Origin: Rhodospirillales bacterium
GTDB lineage: Bacteria; Pseudomonadota; Alphaproteobacteria; QKFK01; SZUA-500
Assembly (NCBI GenBank): GCA_003252195.1
Contig: QKFK01000185.1
Span: forward strand, 1 to 17,887
Reading direction: 5' to 3'
DNA: 17,887 nucleotides
How positions within the stretch are numbered: the first letter of the stretch is position 1; each line of letters opens with the position of its first letter. The position numbers were made by a program, and so were the translations under genes. The notes under the pieces were generated by a model. That model searched no databases and was not told where the DNA came from. It saw nothing but the letters and a program-made list of their open reading frames with translations. This document shows, one piece after another, positions 7,031 to 15,088 of this stretch.

Positions 7031-8331
7031 CCTATTCGTGTTAAAGATTGCTTAGGTGTGTATAAAAATCCTTTAATCATGGGCTTTTCACTATCACAAA
7101 AATTTATAAAACACGCCTCTTTTAACTTACCATCTTCAAATAATGCTGGTAGCGTTATAATCACCTTGTGTGGTAATTTATTTTTTTTCAGTGAAGGTTG
7201 TTTTTTTAATATATATCTCCAACCCTCATCTCCAATCGGCAATATAGACTGATTTTCAGATAAATCAGCATTTAAGATTATGGTAAATTTATCATTCCAT
7301 AAATACTTATTCTCGTAAAGCTTAACCAAATTTGCAGATGGTTTATATTCTGAACATATAAAAACTTGACTACGAGAATTGCTTTTAGAAAACACGCAAT
7401 TACTAAAAGAACAACCCTCAAATTTTTCTTGCTTGGTTAAAGCCTCATAGAGCCTTTCGAGTTGCTTAAATCTTGGTGGATAGTCTTTTGCCCCAACAAA
7501 AGCAGCAATACGAGAAATCACTCTACAAGCAATTTCTTTATTAACCTTTTTAAGATTTGCAAGATTAAGCCTTACATATCCTTCAGGGAAAATTATCAAA
7601 TTATTAGAGCAAAATTCGGCTGTTTCATATTCCAAACAGCCTCTGGCCCTTGCCATACGCATAGAAGTTTCAGAAAGACCTTTTGATGTTAACCCAATAT
7701 CCCCTAATGATGACATATGTTTACGAATTCTAACCCGCAAATAATCATCTTCTTGGTTAGAAGGGTCTTCCACCCATTTTTGATTTAATTTATCAAGAAC
7801 CGAGATTAGTTCATTTTTTGTAAAACCTAATAATGGGCGAATAATCCTGATGTTATGAGTTTCAACCACTGGCAAAATAGCCGACAAACCATCTACGCCA
7901 CTGCCACGTTGTAACCTAATTAAAAAAGTTTCCGCTTGATCTTCTTGATGATGAGCAACCAGCAAATGCAAAATATGCTCTTTTTTACAAAAAGCTTCTA
8001 AAGCCGTAAAACGTGCGTTACGAGCTTTTTCCTCTATTCCAGTCTCGGGTCTAGAATCTTGCCATGTTAATATGTGGTGTTCAATGCCATAGCCTTTAAG
8101 TGCGTCTGCAACAAATGCGGCCTCACTAGTTGATTCATCACGCAATTTATGGTCAAAAGTTACTCCGATAATTTTTGCGCCATACTTATCTGCCCAATTC
8201 TTGGCAATAATACATAAAGCAAGACTATCTGCGCCGCCTGAAACAGCCACAGCAATCCGTGGCATATTTTCAAACGGCTCAAAAGCTTGCATCGCAATCG
8301 CGAATTTATCAGCGATTAAATTATCAATCAT
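7018..8331 (-). CDS. tilS: tRNA(Ile)-lysidine synthase
   Basis: Attaches lysine to C34 of the CAU-anticodon tRNA-Ile so that it reads AUA; an essential cytoplasmic enzyme. The N-type ATP-pyrophosphatase domain occupies about residues 24-210. It has the PP-loop AVSGGADS (29-36), the family signatures AHHQEDQAET (126-135) and RGSGVDGLS (142-150), and EDPSNQEDDYLRVRIR (188-203). The C-terminal half (to 437) is poorly conserved, as usual for TilS, and has no motif I can name. The ATG at 8331 follows the cpoB stop by 8 bp. Its ribosome site (AGG, 8 nt upstream) lies in the loop of a 7-bp hairpin that ends right at the start codon, suggesting translational coupling to cpoB. Confidence 0.95.
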   Translation of the reverse strand: MIDNLIADKFAIAMQAFEPFENMPRIAVAVSGGADSLALCIIAKNWADKYGAKIIGVTFDHKLRDESTSEAAFVADALKGYGIEHHILTWQDSRPETGIEEKARNARFTALEAFCKKEHILHLLVAHHQEDQAETFLIRLQRGSGVDGLSAILPVVETHNIRIIRPLLGFTKNELISVLDKLNQKWVEDPSNQEDDYLRVRIRKHMSSLGDIGLTSKGLSETSMRMARARGCLEYETAEFCSNNLIIFPEGYVRLNLANLKKVNKEIACRVISRIAAFVGAKDYPPRFKQLERLYEALTKQEKFEGCSFSNCVFSKSNSRSQVFICSEYKPSANLVKLYENKYLWNDKFTIILNADLSENQSILPIGDEGWRYILKKQPSLKKNKLPHKVIITLPALFEDGKLKEACFINFCDSEKPMIKGFLYTPKQSLTRIGLRE

Positions 8332-8351
8332 AGCTGTACCTACTTACAGCT
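8332..8351 (-). promoter_or_regulatory. Hairpin over the cpoB stop codon and tilS ribosome binding site
   Basis: In the mRNA sense the sequence reads AGCTGTA-AGTAGG-TACAGCT directly before the tilS ATG. The two 7-nt arms are perfectly complementary. The 6-nt loop holds both the cpoB stop codon TAG and the AGG of the tilS ribosome site. A ribosome ending cpoB would open the stem, so the hairpin is a plausible coupling device. Confidence 0.55.
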
Positions 8352-9293
8352 CAATTTGCCTAATTCGAGCTTGGCTCTGTCTAATATCAACTTACTTGCC
8401 TTAGGAAATTCTTTAGCCACAGAAGAAAAAGCCACACAAGCTTCTTTATCTTTCTTTAGACCTTTCATAGAAAAACCTAGTTTTAACAATGAATCTGCTC
8501 CTTTAGCATTATCTTTATATTTTTGATAACCATTGGCAAATGCCACCGCAGCAGATGCATAATCTTGTCTTGCGTAATAAGATTCACCAAGCCAATATTG
8601 AGCATTACCAGCAAGCTTATGCTCTGGGTATTTTTTCAAGAAACTTTCAAAATCATTTTCTGCCTCTGAGTATTTTGAAGCTTTAAGAAGATTAAAAGCT
8701 GTGTCATAAACCTCTTCTGGCTTGCGGTTATCAACTGCTTCTTTTTTAGCTTCATTACTTTTTTCTGTGGTAGTTGCTCCATCTTTTGCAGCATCAGCTG
8801 CACCAACAGGGGCAACTGGGGCAACAGCTGCATTATGAGCATTATCTACGGCTTTTTGAGCAAAATTAGCAATAGCCTCATCTTGCTTTTTATTAGAATC
8901 TTCTAGTTCTAAAAGCTTAGCTTGCATCTCATCAAACCTAAATGAGATATCTTTGTTAATTGCTTCAATCTTTTTATTTGTTTCTTCTATTTGATGGGTA
9001 ACAATTTCTATCTGCCCCGTGATGTTTCTAATCATCTCATCTAACTCACCAATACGAGTTAGGCTTGGAGCATCACTCTCTTCAATAATTGTTTCTGCTG
9101 GCTTTTCAACCTTTACGCTTTCGCCTGTTACGCCGCTTCTATAAATTTGGCGTTGCAAAATAACCATGTCTCTTTCTAATTTATCAATCTTGTCTATCAA
9201 AGGCTGAACATCTTGGGCTTTAACTTGCCCAGAAGCAATCACACAAATCGAAAACACTAAAACGAGCTTAAGCATAAAGTTTTTAAATAACAT
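8340..9293 (-). CDS. cpoB: Cell division coordinator CpoB (YbgF), periplasmic TPR protein
   Basis: Periplasmic partner of the Tol-Pal system; in E. coli it coordinates outer-membrane constriction with septal peptidoglycan synthesis. From the ATG at 9293 the protein is 317 residues: a signal peptide (1-26, cleavage expected after VKA), a coiled-coil-forming region (about 30-50 and 82-148), an Ala/Pro/Lys-rich linker (about 150-190) and a TPR domain (about 192-317). The TPR domain includes AYDTAF-type helices (VYDTAFNLLKASKYSEA) and AQYWLGESYYARQDYASA. A longer reading from 9347 is open, but its extra 18 codons run through the hairpin behind pal and would put residues ahead of the signal peptide. 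GGGG lies 7 nt before the chosen ATG. The place after pal confirms the assignment. Confidence 0.94.
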   Translation of the reverse strand: MLFKNFMLKLVLVFSICVIASGQVKAQDVQPLIDKIDKLERDMVILQRQIYRSGVTGESVKVEKPAETIIEESDAPSLTRIGELDEMIRNITGQIEIVTHQIEETNKKIEAINKDISFRFDEMQAKLLELEDSNKKQDEAIANFAQKAVDNAHNAAVAPVAPVGAADAAKDGATTTEKSNEAKKEAVDNRKPEEVYDTAFNLLKASKYSEAENDFESFLKKYPEHKLAGNAQYWLGESYYARQDYASAAVAFANGYQKYKDNAKGADSLLKLGFSMKGLKKDKEACVAFSSVAKEFPKASKLILDRAKLELGKLSCK

Positions 9294-9300
9294 TTTATTA

Positions 9301-9347
9301 CCCCAAATAAAATTGTGCCTGTCTGCATACAATACAGACAGGCACAA
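9301..9347 (-). terminator. Terminator-like hairpin between pal and cpoB
   Basis: On the minus strand TTGTGCCTGTCTG, a 9-nt loop, and CAGACAGGCACAA form a perfect 13-bp stem (9347-9313), followed at once by TTTTATTT. It begins 22 bp after the pal stop codon and ends about 20 nt before the cpoB start. This looks like an intrinsic terminator or attenuator that lets pal mRNA accumulate above cpoB and the genes after it. It could instead be a 3' stabilising hairpin. Confidence 0.75.
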
Positions 9348-9369
9348 ATAAATGCAACTATAAGAAAAA

Positions 9370-9843
9370 TTACTTAATAGTTGTTACGCCTCTACGGTTT
9401 TGAGCCCAAGCTGCTTCGTTTGAACCCATAACTGCTGGACGTGCTGGACGTTCTTTACCGTAAGAAATTGTTTCTACGCGTGAAGATTTTACGCCTTTAG
9501 AAATCAAATAATCTTTAACTGCTTGTGCACGGCGTTCGCCCAATGCCAAGTTGTATTCACGTGTACCGCGTTCGTCGCAGTGACCAGCTACAACAGCTTT
9601 AGTTTCGTCATATTTCTTAAGCCATTTAGCTTGGAAGTCTAAAGATTTTGTAGATTCTGATGACAATGTAGAAGAATCAAGAGCGAAGAAAACTCTGTCT
9701 TGAGCTCTAGCTACGAAATCTGCTGGTGTACCAAAAGGGATCTCTTTGCCGTTAGCATCGATCATCACACCGCCAAGTCCATCACTACCTGCGCAACCTG
9801 CTAATACAGCAAGAACTGCGAACATACTAAGAAAACGTTTCAT
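9370..9843 (-). CDS. pal: Peptidoglycan-associated lipoprotein Pal
   Basis: Outer-membrane lipoprotein that binds peptidoglycan and TolB; with TolQRA it draws the outer membrane inward at division. Length 157. It has a lipoprotein signal peptide with lipobox LAGC (C17 is the lipidated cysteine), then a short linker and an OmpA-like domain (about 50-157). The domain shows VFFALDSSTL, the peptidoglycan-binding stretch GHCDERGTREYNLALGERRA, and SYGKERP near the end. The ATG at 9843 has GGAGA 7 nt upstream. The gene is preceded by a 145-bp gap with a likely promoter and followed by a strong hairpin, so pal may be expressed more highly than its neighbours. Confidence 0.97.
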   Translation of the reverse strand: MKRFLSMFAVLAVLAGCAGSDGLGGVMIDANGKEIPFGTPADFVARAQDRVFFALDSSTLSSESTKSLDFQAKWLKKYDETKAVVAGHCDERGTREYNLALGERRAQAVKDYLISKGVKSSRVETISYGKERPARPAVMGSNEAAWAQNRRGVTTIK

Positions 9844-9920
9844 ATATAAGTCTCCATTAAAAAATTTAATCTGTGCCTGCTTACACCCAGATGATAGAAA
9901 AAAACTATCGCTATGATATT

Positions 9921-9950
9921 TATATAAAAATTAGCATTTTGCAATGGCAA
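9921..9950 (-). promoter_or_regulatory. Likely internal promoter for pal
   Basis: In the 145-bp gap between tolB and pal, the minus strand has TTGCCA (9950-9945) and TATATA (9926-9921) 18 nt apart. The leader would be about 70 nt and contains a small stem, GATAG-T7-CTATC, at about 9893-9909. The A/T richness of the gap makes chance matches likely. No clear terminator for tolB is seen in the rest of the gap. Confidence 0.45.
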
Positions 9951-9988
9951 ACTAAAAAAATCTTTATTTTCAGCTAAAAATCATACAG

Positions 9989-11320
9989 TTACGGCAATAA
10001 CGGAGACCAAGCAGGGTCAGATGCCTCAACAGGAGTAATTACCTGTCTTTCATTGTATCCTGTTAAGTCAATTGAGTATATTTTAGTAGGAGAATGGCTC
10101 TTTCTGCCGGTTCTACTTTCTCTAAAATACATTAAAACGCGTCCGTTTGGAGACCAAGTAGGCCCTTCGACCAAATAATCTTCAGATAAGAGTCTTTCTC
10201 CGCTTCCATCTGGGTGCATAACTCCAATATAGAATCGGCCATTTAACATTTTTGTAAAAGCAATATAGTCTCCACGAGGCGACCAAACAGGGGTTGCATA
10301 GCGTCCCTCGCCAAAACTAATGCGTTTTACTTTAGAACCATCTTTTTCCATAACATATAATTGCTGATTACCGCCCCTATCTGAGTTAAACACTATTTGT
10401 TCACCATCAGGGGAAAAACATGGAGAAGTATCAATCGCAGGGTGATATGTAATTCTTTTTGCTTTTTTAGAAGATAAGTTCATTACATAAATTTCACTAT
10501 TGCCGTTCTTGCTCATGCTCATAATTACGCTTTTGCCATCTGGTGAAAAACGTGGCGCAAAGGTCATACCGGGGAAATCGCCCAATCTTTCTTGGCGACC
10601 TGTCTCAATATCAAAAATATACACACGTGGAGTATCATGATAATACGACATATAAACAATCTGTTGCACAGTTGGTGAAAAACGTGGTGTTAAAACCATT
10701 GCCTCACCATTTGTCAAAAACTTATGGTTCTCACCATCTTGATCCATAATCGCTAAACGTTTAATACGATTTGTTGCAATACCTGTTTCAGCAATATATA
10801 CAATTCTTGTATCAAAATAACCATTCTCACCAGTTATTCTTTCATATATATCATCTGCAATCATATGCGATATACGGCGCCAATTTGTAATTTCGGTTGT
10901 AAAAGCCTGTCCTTGCATTTGGCTCATTGCAAACACGTCCCAAAGCCTAAATTCTACGCGCACAGAATTTGCACCTATTACCTTCACCCTTCCTTGCACA
11001 AGGGCTTGAGATTTAATCGCTTGCCAATCTGTAAAGTTAGGTTGCACATTTATTGAATCAAAGCTTTGAATATAAGAGTTTTTATCAACTATACTAAACA
11101 ATCCAGAACGCACTAAATCTGCGGATACTACTTCTATAATTTGTTTTGATAGTTCTTTTTCTTTTGCTGTCTCAGCAGAAAAATCTGGAATAGCAACAGG
11201 AAGAGGATCTTTTTTTGCGCCAGCGATATCAATTTTAATTTCTGCTCTGGCTTCAACACAGCTAAAGCCAAGTGAAAATAACGCAAGCAAACTAACTAGC
11301 AACCAAGAAACTCTACGCAT
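9989..11320 (-). CDS. tolB: Tol-Pal system protein TolB
   Basis: Periplasmic beta-propeller protein that links TolA in the inner membrane with Pal at the outer membrane. Length 443. It has a Sec signal peptide (1-26, cleavage expected after ARA), an N-terminal alpha/beta domain (about 28-165) with VAIPDF and GLFSIVD, then a six-bladed propeller. The propeller is visible as repeated blade motifs: FSPTVQQIVYMS (215), FSPDGKSVIMS (258), FSPDGEQIVFNSDRGG (302), WSPRGDYIAFT (346), WSPNGRVLMYF (389) and WSPLLP at the end. The ATG at 11320 is preceded by GGGGA at 5 nt. The gene follows tolA after 27 bp in the standard tol order. Confidence 0.97.
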   Translation of the reverse strand: MRRVSWLLVSLLALFSLGFSCVEARAEIKIDIAGAKKDPLPVAIPDFSAETAKEKELSKQIIEVVSADLVRSGLFSIVDKNSYIQSFDSINVQPNFTDWQAIKSQALVQGRVKVIGANSVRVEFRLWDVFAMSQMQGQAFTTEITNWRRISHMIADDIYERITGENGYFDTRIVYIAETGIATNRIKRLAIMDQDGENHKFLTNGEAMVLTPRFSPTVQQIVYMSYYHDTPRVYIFDIETGRQERLGDFPGMTFAPRFSPDGKSVIMSMSKNGNSEIYVMNLSSKKAKRITYHPAIDTSPCFSPDGEQIVFNSDRGGNQQLYVMEKDGSKVKRISFGEGRYATPVWSPRGDYIAFTKMLNGRFYIGVMHPDGSGERLLSEDYLVEGPTWSPNGRVLMYFRESRTGRKSHSPTKIYSIDLTGYNERQVITPVEASDPAWSPLLP

Positions 11321-11347
11321 GTTTTTCCCCTATATCAAACATATCTA

Positions 11348-12373
11348 CTAATACACACCACCATTTAGTGGGTTAAATCTTAACAATAAAGTACGCCACA
11401 TTCCATATTGCTCTGGATATTTTTCTGGAAACAAACTAAATGGCGAACAAATAAACACCGCTCTTCTTGCGCTCTCAGCCACAGAGCGGAAGAATTTATC
11501 ATTATTATAACGAGACTTATCTAAAATATCGGCTCTAGAAACAGAACCATCGGCTTCTAAATAAGCTCTAATTTCAACAACCATATTATCAATACCTCTA
11601 GCACCAGGGTCTAAGTTCCAACAGTTTCTTAATCTGCCACCAATAGCGTCTTTTTCACTGATTGATATTTCTCTAGACCAAGAACCACCCTGCCCGCCTT
11701 CAACACCAGTATTTACTAGCTCTTCGCTACCTTTTTCAATTTCATAAGCCTTCGGCTTGTTAGCGATATTTTTCTTAATTTCACCAACAGAGGCAAGCAA
11801 GCTTTGCATAGCGCTATCAAGTTTAGGCTCTTCCTTTTTATTTTCTTTTGGCTTAGGCGCTGTTTTAGGCTTTGGCGGAGGCTTTAAAGCTGCCATCTTT
11901 TTCTTAAGCTCTTCTTTTTCTTTTTTAGCCTTTTTCTCTTCTTCTTGTTTTTTCTTCTCTTCGAGCTTTTTCTTTGCCTGCTTTTCTTCTTCAAGCTTTA
12001 GCTCGGCAGCATCACTTTCTTCTTTAACCTCTTCTTTTGGCTCAGGTTTTGGTTCAACTTTTTCTGGCTCTGGTTCTGGAGCTTTTTCATTAGCCGCAAT
12101 ATTTTCTTTTTTGCGGGCTTCTTCCACATCTTCAGGCTCAGCCTTTTTAACAATCTGAGGCTGTTTTTCTTCAGGCAGATTTTTTGGTTTTTCAACCTCT
12201 TTCACCAACTTCGGTAAATTAGTTATATCGGTTATTTTAACATCTTGAAGGTCAACAATAATCGGAACTTCTAATAAATTTACCTCTGGCCTCCACAATG
12301 AGGCAATATCTGAGGTTAGTAATATAATTACTACCACGTGCAATAATATTGAAAAACCCAGACTTTTTTGCAT
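11348..12373 (-). CDS. tolA: Tol-Pal system protein TolA
   Basis: Inner-membrane protein that spans the periplasm and passes proton-motive-force energy from TolQR to TolB-Pal. Length 341. A single membrane helix lies at about 6-26, keeping a Ser-4-His spacing (S8, H12) like the SHLS motif that contacts TolQR in E. coli. A long charged Lys/Glu/Pro region covers about 55-185, with the strongest Lys/Glu heptad-like stretch at 123-160. A C-terminal TolA/TonB-like domain lies at about 232-341 (GRLRNCWNLDPGARG, then VVEIRAYLEADGSVSRADI). It sits 11 bp after tolR. There is no strong ribosome site before the ATG at 12373, so translation probably depends on coupling. The middle is low in complexity, so identity rests on the ends and the gene order. 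Confidence 0.94.
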   Translation of the reverse strand: MQKSLGFSILLHVVVIILLTSDIASLWRPEVNLLEVPIIVDLQDVKITDITNLPKLVKEVEKPKNLPEEKQPQIVKKAEPEDVEEARKKENIAANEKAPEPEPEKVEPKPEPKEEVKEESDAAELKLEEEKQAKKKLEEKKKQEEEKKAKKEKEELKKKMAALKPPPKPKTAPKPKENKKEEPKLDSAMQSLLASVGEIKKNIANKPKAYEIEKGSEELVNTGVEGGQGGSWSREISISEKDAIGGRLRNCWNLDPGARGIDNMVVEIRAYLEADGSVSRADILDKSRYNNDKFFRSVAESARRAVFICSPFSLFPEKYPEQYGMWRTLLLRFNPLNGGVY

Positions 12374-12384
12374 AAATTTATACT

Positions 12385-12840
12385 TTATTTTTTACCGCGT
12401 ACATGTTGAGCCTTAGAGCCATCTGTCTTAAGTCCAACCTTTGAAAAACCTGCATTTTTTAGGAGAGCCATAACCTCAATAACCGTACCGTAATCAGCTT
12501 TTCTATCACCGCTCACAACTATACGAATATCTCTATTTTGCTCTTTAATGCTTCCTAATTTTGAAACCAGACTAGCATAATCAACCCTATCTTTACCCAG
12601 ATAAACCATACCATCGGCATCAACGCTCACATTAAGAGCTACATCGCTACCTTCCATTGGTTTGGTTTGAGCCCTTGGCAAATCAAGCGGAATACCTGTT
12701 GTTAACATTGGCGCAGTTACCATAAAGATAACTAGCAACACAAGCATAACATCGACCATTGGCGTAACATTAATTTCGCTAACAGCTCTGCGTCTTGCTC
12801 CTCGTTCTCTTCCGTTTCCTTTAGCACCCGAAAAAGCCAT
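12385..12840 (-). CDS. tolR: Tol-Pal system protein TolR (ExbD family)
   Basis: Inner-membrane partner of TolQ in the proton-driven motor that energises TolA. Length 151. A basic N-terminal tail is followed by EINVTPMVDVMLVLLVIFMV (22-41), in which D30 is the membrane-embedded aspartate that carries protons in the ExbD/TolR family. A periplasmic domain follows to the end (PLDLPRAQ and VVSGDRKADYGTVIEVM). The ATG at 12840 comes 2 nt after the tolQ stop; GGAG at the end of tolQ is its ribosome site, so the two genes are tightly coupled. Confidence 0.97.
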   Translation of the reverse strand: MAFSGAKGNGRERGARRRAVSEINVTPMVDVMLVLLVIFMVTAPMLTTGIPLDLPRAQTKPMEGSDVALNVSVDADGMVYLGKDRVDYASLVSKLGSIKEQNRDIRIVVSGDRKADYGTVIEVMALLKNAGFSKVGLKTDGSKAQHVRGKK

Positions 12841-12842
12841 GA

Positions 12843-13574
12843 TTATTCTCCAGCATATTCTAGTGATGCTGTATCAATTTGACGAGATAAGATAGAAGCA
12901 AACTCACCTGAGAAATTTTCTAATCTGCGTGACAATCTATCAATTGATGAAGAAATTTTATTATAAGCAAGCACGGCTGGGATAGCTGCTACCAAACCCA
13001 ACGCTGTTGCAAATAAAGCTTCAGCAATACCTGGGGCAACAACGGCTAAGCTAGTGTTTTGAGACATACCAATAGAGTGAAAGCTATTCATAATACCCCA
13101 AACTGTACCAAACAAACCAACGAATGGAGAAACTGAACCTGTAGAAGCTAAAAAGCTTACTCTGTTTTCTAATTTATCAAGTTCTCTATCAAGAGTGATA
13201 TGCATTGCTCTTTCTAAACGTTGTTGCAAGCTAGCGCCTTTAGTTCCGCCGTGGCTAACTGCTTTAATATCATTGCGTTTCCATTCTCTCATAGCTGCAA
13301 CAAACACGCATGACATAGGGTCTTGGGGTTTTGAGCCAATTTTATCATATAGCTTATCTAAAGAGCCACCAGACCAAAAGCTTTCTTCAAATTTGCGAAT
13401 TCTATCTTTTATATCTTTGAGCGTTAGAAACTTGTCAAAAATAATTGTCCATGACCATATTGATGCGCCCATCAATGCAATCATTACTGATTTAACGATA
13501 AAATCTGCTTGCATAAACAACGCCCAGATTGATAAATCTGAATGCGCAACAGTTCCTATTGCCTCTGTTTCCAT
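12843..13574 (-). CDS. tolQ: Tol-Pal system protein TolQ (ExbB family)
   Basis: Proton-channel scaffold of the Tol motor in the inner membrane. Length 243. Three membrane helices lie at about 25-47, 145-167 and 177-203. The second and third belong to the conserved MotA/TolQ/ExbB channel domain (GSVSPFVGLFGTVWGIMNSF at 146-165 and PGIAEALFATALGLVAAIPA at 181-200). Between helix 1 and 2 lies the usual cytoplasmic loop. The ATG at 13574 has AGGGT upstream and follows ybgC after 15 bp. tolQ, tolR and tolA together encode the energised inner-membrane complex. Confidence 0.97.
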   Translation of the reverse strand: METEAIGTVAHSDLSIWALFMQADFIVKSVMIALMGASIWSWTIIFDKFLTLKDIKDRIRKFEESFWSGGSLDKLYDKIGSKPQDPMSCVFVAAMREWKRNDIKAVSHGGTKGASLQQRLERAMHITLDRELDKLENRVSFLASTGSVSPFVGLFGTVWGIMNSFHSIGMSQNTSLAVVAPGIAEALFATALGLVAAIPAVLAYNKISSSIDRLSRRLENFSGEFASILSRQIDTASLEYAGE

Positions 13575-13589
13575 TCTTCTACCCTAAAG

Positions 13590-14030
13590 TTAATTGCTAA
13601 TAAATTCTGCCATCTTTTCTTTTAGTCCAGCAGGAATCCTAGATGGCCTACCACTATTTAAGCTTACAGTCGCTAATTTTATATTAATGACCACCAATTC
13701 CTGAGAATTTCTGACCACTTTTTGCTCCATTAACAGCCATGCGCCACCCATTTCTTTTAATGTCGTGTGCATTTCTATAGCTTCGTCTAATTTTGCTGGA
13801 GCTTTATATTCAATTTCACAATGCTTAACCATAAAAACCAAATCGATATCGCTCATATCGCCAGCCCATGATGTGCTCAAAAAACGTAAAAATTCACTAC
13901 GAGCTCTTTCTGCAAAACGAAGATAATTTGCGTAATAAACCACTCCTCCAGCATCTGTATCTTCATAAAAAACTCTAATCGGATAAACGTGCTCTTTGCC
14001 AATGATTTCACCTTTTGTTGGTTCTAACAT
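13590..14030 (-). CDS. ybgC: Tol-Pal-associated acyl-CoA thioesterase YbgC
   Basis: Hotdog-fold thioesterase that hydrolyses acyl-CoA esters; it is nearly always the first gene of the tol-pal cluster, and its link to Tol function is unclear. Length 146. The active-site stretch VFYEDTDAGGVVYYANYL (20-37) includes D26, which matches the catalytic Asp18 of E. coli YbgC. The helix AERARSEFLR follows. The ATG at 14030 has AGGA 7 nt upstream and lies 9 bp after the ruvB stop, so ruv and tol genes appear to share a transcript. Confidence 0.95.
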   Translation of the reverse strand: MLEPTKGEIIGKEHVYPIRVFYEDTDAGGVVYYANYLRFAERARSEFLRFLSTSWAGDMSDIDLVFMVKHCEIEYKAPAKLDEAIEMHTTLKEMGGAWLLMEQKVVRNSQELVVINIKLATVSLNSGRPSRIPAGLKEKMAEFISN

Positions 14031-14039
14031 TATCTTTTC

Positions 14040-15086
14040 CTACTCATTATCTGATAATAAATTAAATTGCTCAGCCCTGATTTTTGGGGTTAGTCCTAAA
14101 TGTCTATACCCTGTCTCAGATATCATACGGCCACGCGGTGTACGTTGCAAAAAGCCTAATTGCAACAAATATGGCTCTATTACGTCTTCGATAGTATCGC
14201 GTTCTTCTGACAAAGCAGCCGATAAAGTTTCTGCACCAACAGGGCCACCGCCATAATGCTGGGCAATACACATTAAATAACGTCTATCCATAGAATCAAG
14301 CCCCATAGAATCAACTTCTAACCTGCTTAATGCACCATCAGCCTTAGCTCTATCAACCGTGCCACCACCTGACATAAGGGCAAAGTCTCTCACCCTTTTT
14401 AGCAACCTGCCTGCTACACGAGGCGTGCCACGGGAGCGACGAGCCACTTCATTAGCACCATCTCTACTTAAATCTATTCCTAAAATACCTGCGCCACGTA
14501 AAACAATTTTTTCTAAGTCTTCTGGCTTATAAAATTCTAAACGTAAAGGGATACCAAATCTCTCTCTAAGTGGTGTAGTTAAAAGACCAGAACGGGTTGT
14601 TGCCCCTACTAATGTAAATGGTTGCAAATCAATTTTAACTGTGCGAGCAGAAGGTCCTTCACCAATAATCAAATCAAGCTGAAAATCTTCCATAGCAGAA
14701 TATAAAACTTCTTCAATCGCAGGATTTAAGCGGTGAATTTCATCTATGAATAAAACATCATTGCGCTCTAGATTGGTTAAAATAGCAGCTAAGTCCCCAG
14801 CTTTTGATATCATCGGCCCAGATGTTGCTCTAAAACCAACACCTAATTCGTGTGAAACAATTTGGGCAAGCGTTGTTTTTCCCAAACCTGGGGGGCCAAA
14901 TAACAATACGTGATCTAAAGCCTCGCCTCGTTGCTTAGCAGCACCAATAAACACACTTAAATTCTCACAAACAAGCTTTTGCCCAATAAAATCATCTAGT
15001 GACAGTGGGCGTAAGCTTAAAGATTCTTCTGTACCAATAGCATCACCTGAAATTGGCTTTGTATCTATAATTCTGGCCTCTTCCAT
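14040..15086 (-). CDS. ruvB: Holliday junction branch migration ATPase RuvB
   Basis: Hexameric AAA+ motor that drives branch migration at Holliday junctions together with RuvA. Length 348, normal. RPLSLDDFIGQ lies at 26-36, Walker A GPPGLGKTT at 64-72, Walker B FIDEIHRL at 113-120, and sensor 1 GATTRSGLL at 161-169 followed by PLRERFG with the arginine finger. Sensor 2 RSRGTPRVAGRLLKRVRD is at 217-234. The C-terminal winged-helix DNA-binding domain contains QHYGGGPVGAETLSAAL and RTPRGRM. The ATG at 15086 is 2 nt after the ruvA stop, with AAGGG upstream. Confidence 0.98.
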   Translation of the reverse strand: MEEARIIDTKPISGDAIGTEESLSLRPLSLDDFIGQKLVCENLSVFIGAAKQRGEALDHVLLFGPPGLGKTTLAQIVSHELGVGFRATSGPMISKAGDLAAILTNLERNDVLFIDEIHRLNPAIEEVLYSAMEDFQLDLIIGEGPSARTVKIDLQPFTLVGATTRSGLLTTPLRERFGIPLRLEFYKPEDLEKIVLRGAGILGIDLSRDGANEVARRSRGTPRVAGRLLKRVRDFALMSGGGTVDRAKADGALSRLEVDSMGLDSMDRRYLMCIAQHYGGGPVGAETLSAALSEERDTIEDVIEPYLLQLGFLQRTPRGRMISETGYRHLGLTPKIRAEQFNLLSDNE

Positions 15087-15088
15087 AT

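Noticed and set aside
9294..9347. Upstream start for cpoB, 18 codons earlier
   Set aside because: The extra codons run through the 13-bp hairpin and would precede a well-formed signal peptide; the ATG at 9293 has GGGG at a good distance.
11757..12158. 133-codon plus-strand open frame opposite tolA, rich in Ser and Phe
   Set aside because: It is the reverse reading of the Lys/Glu codons of the tolA middle region. It has no recognisable domain and no sensible composition.
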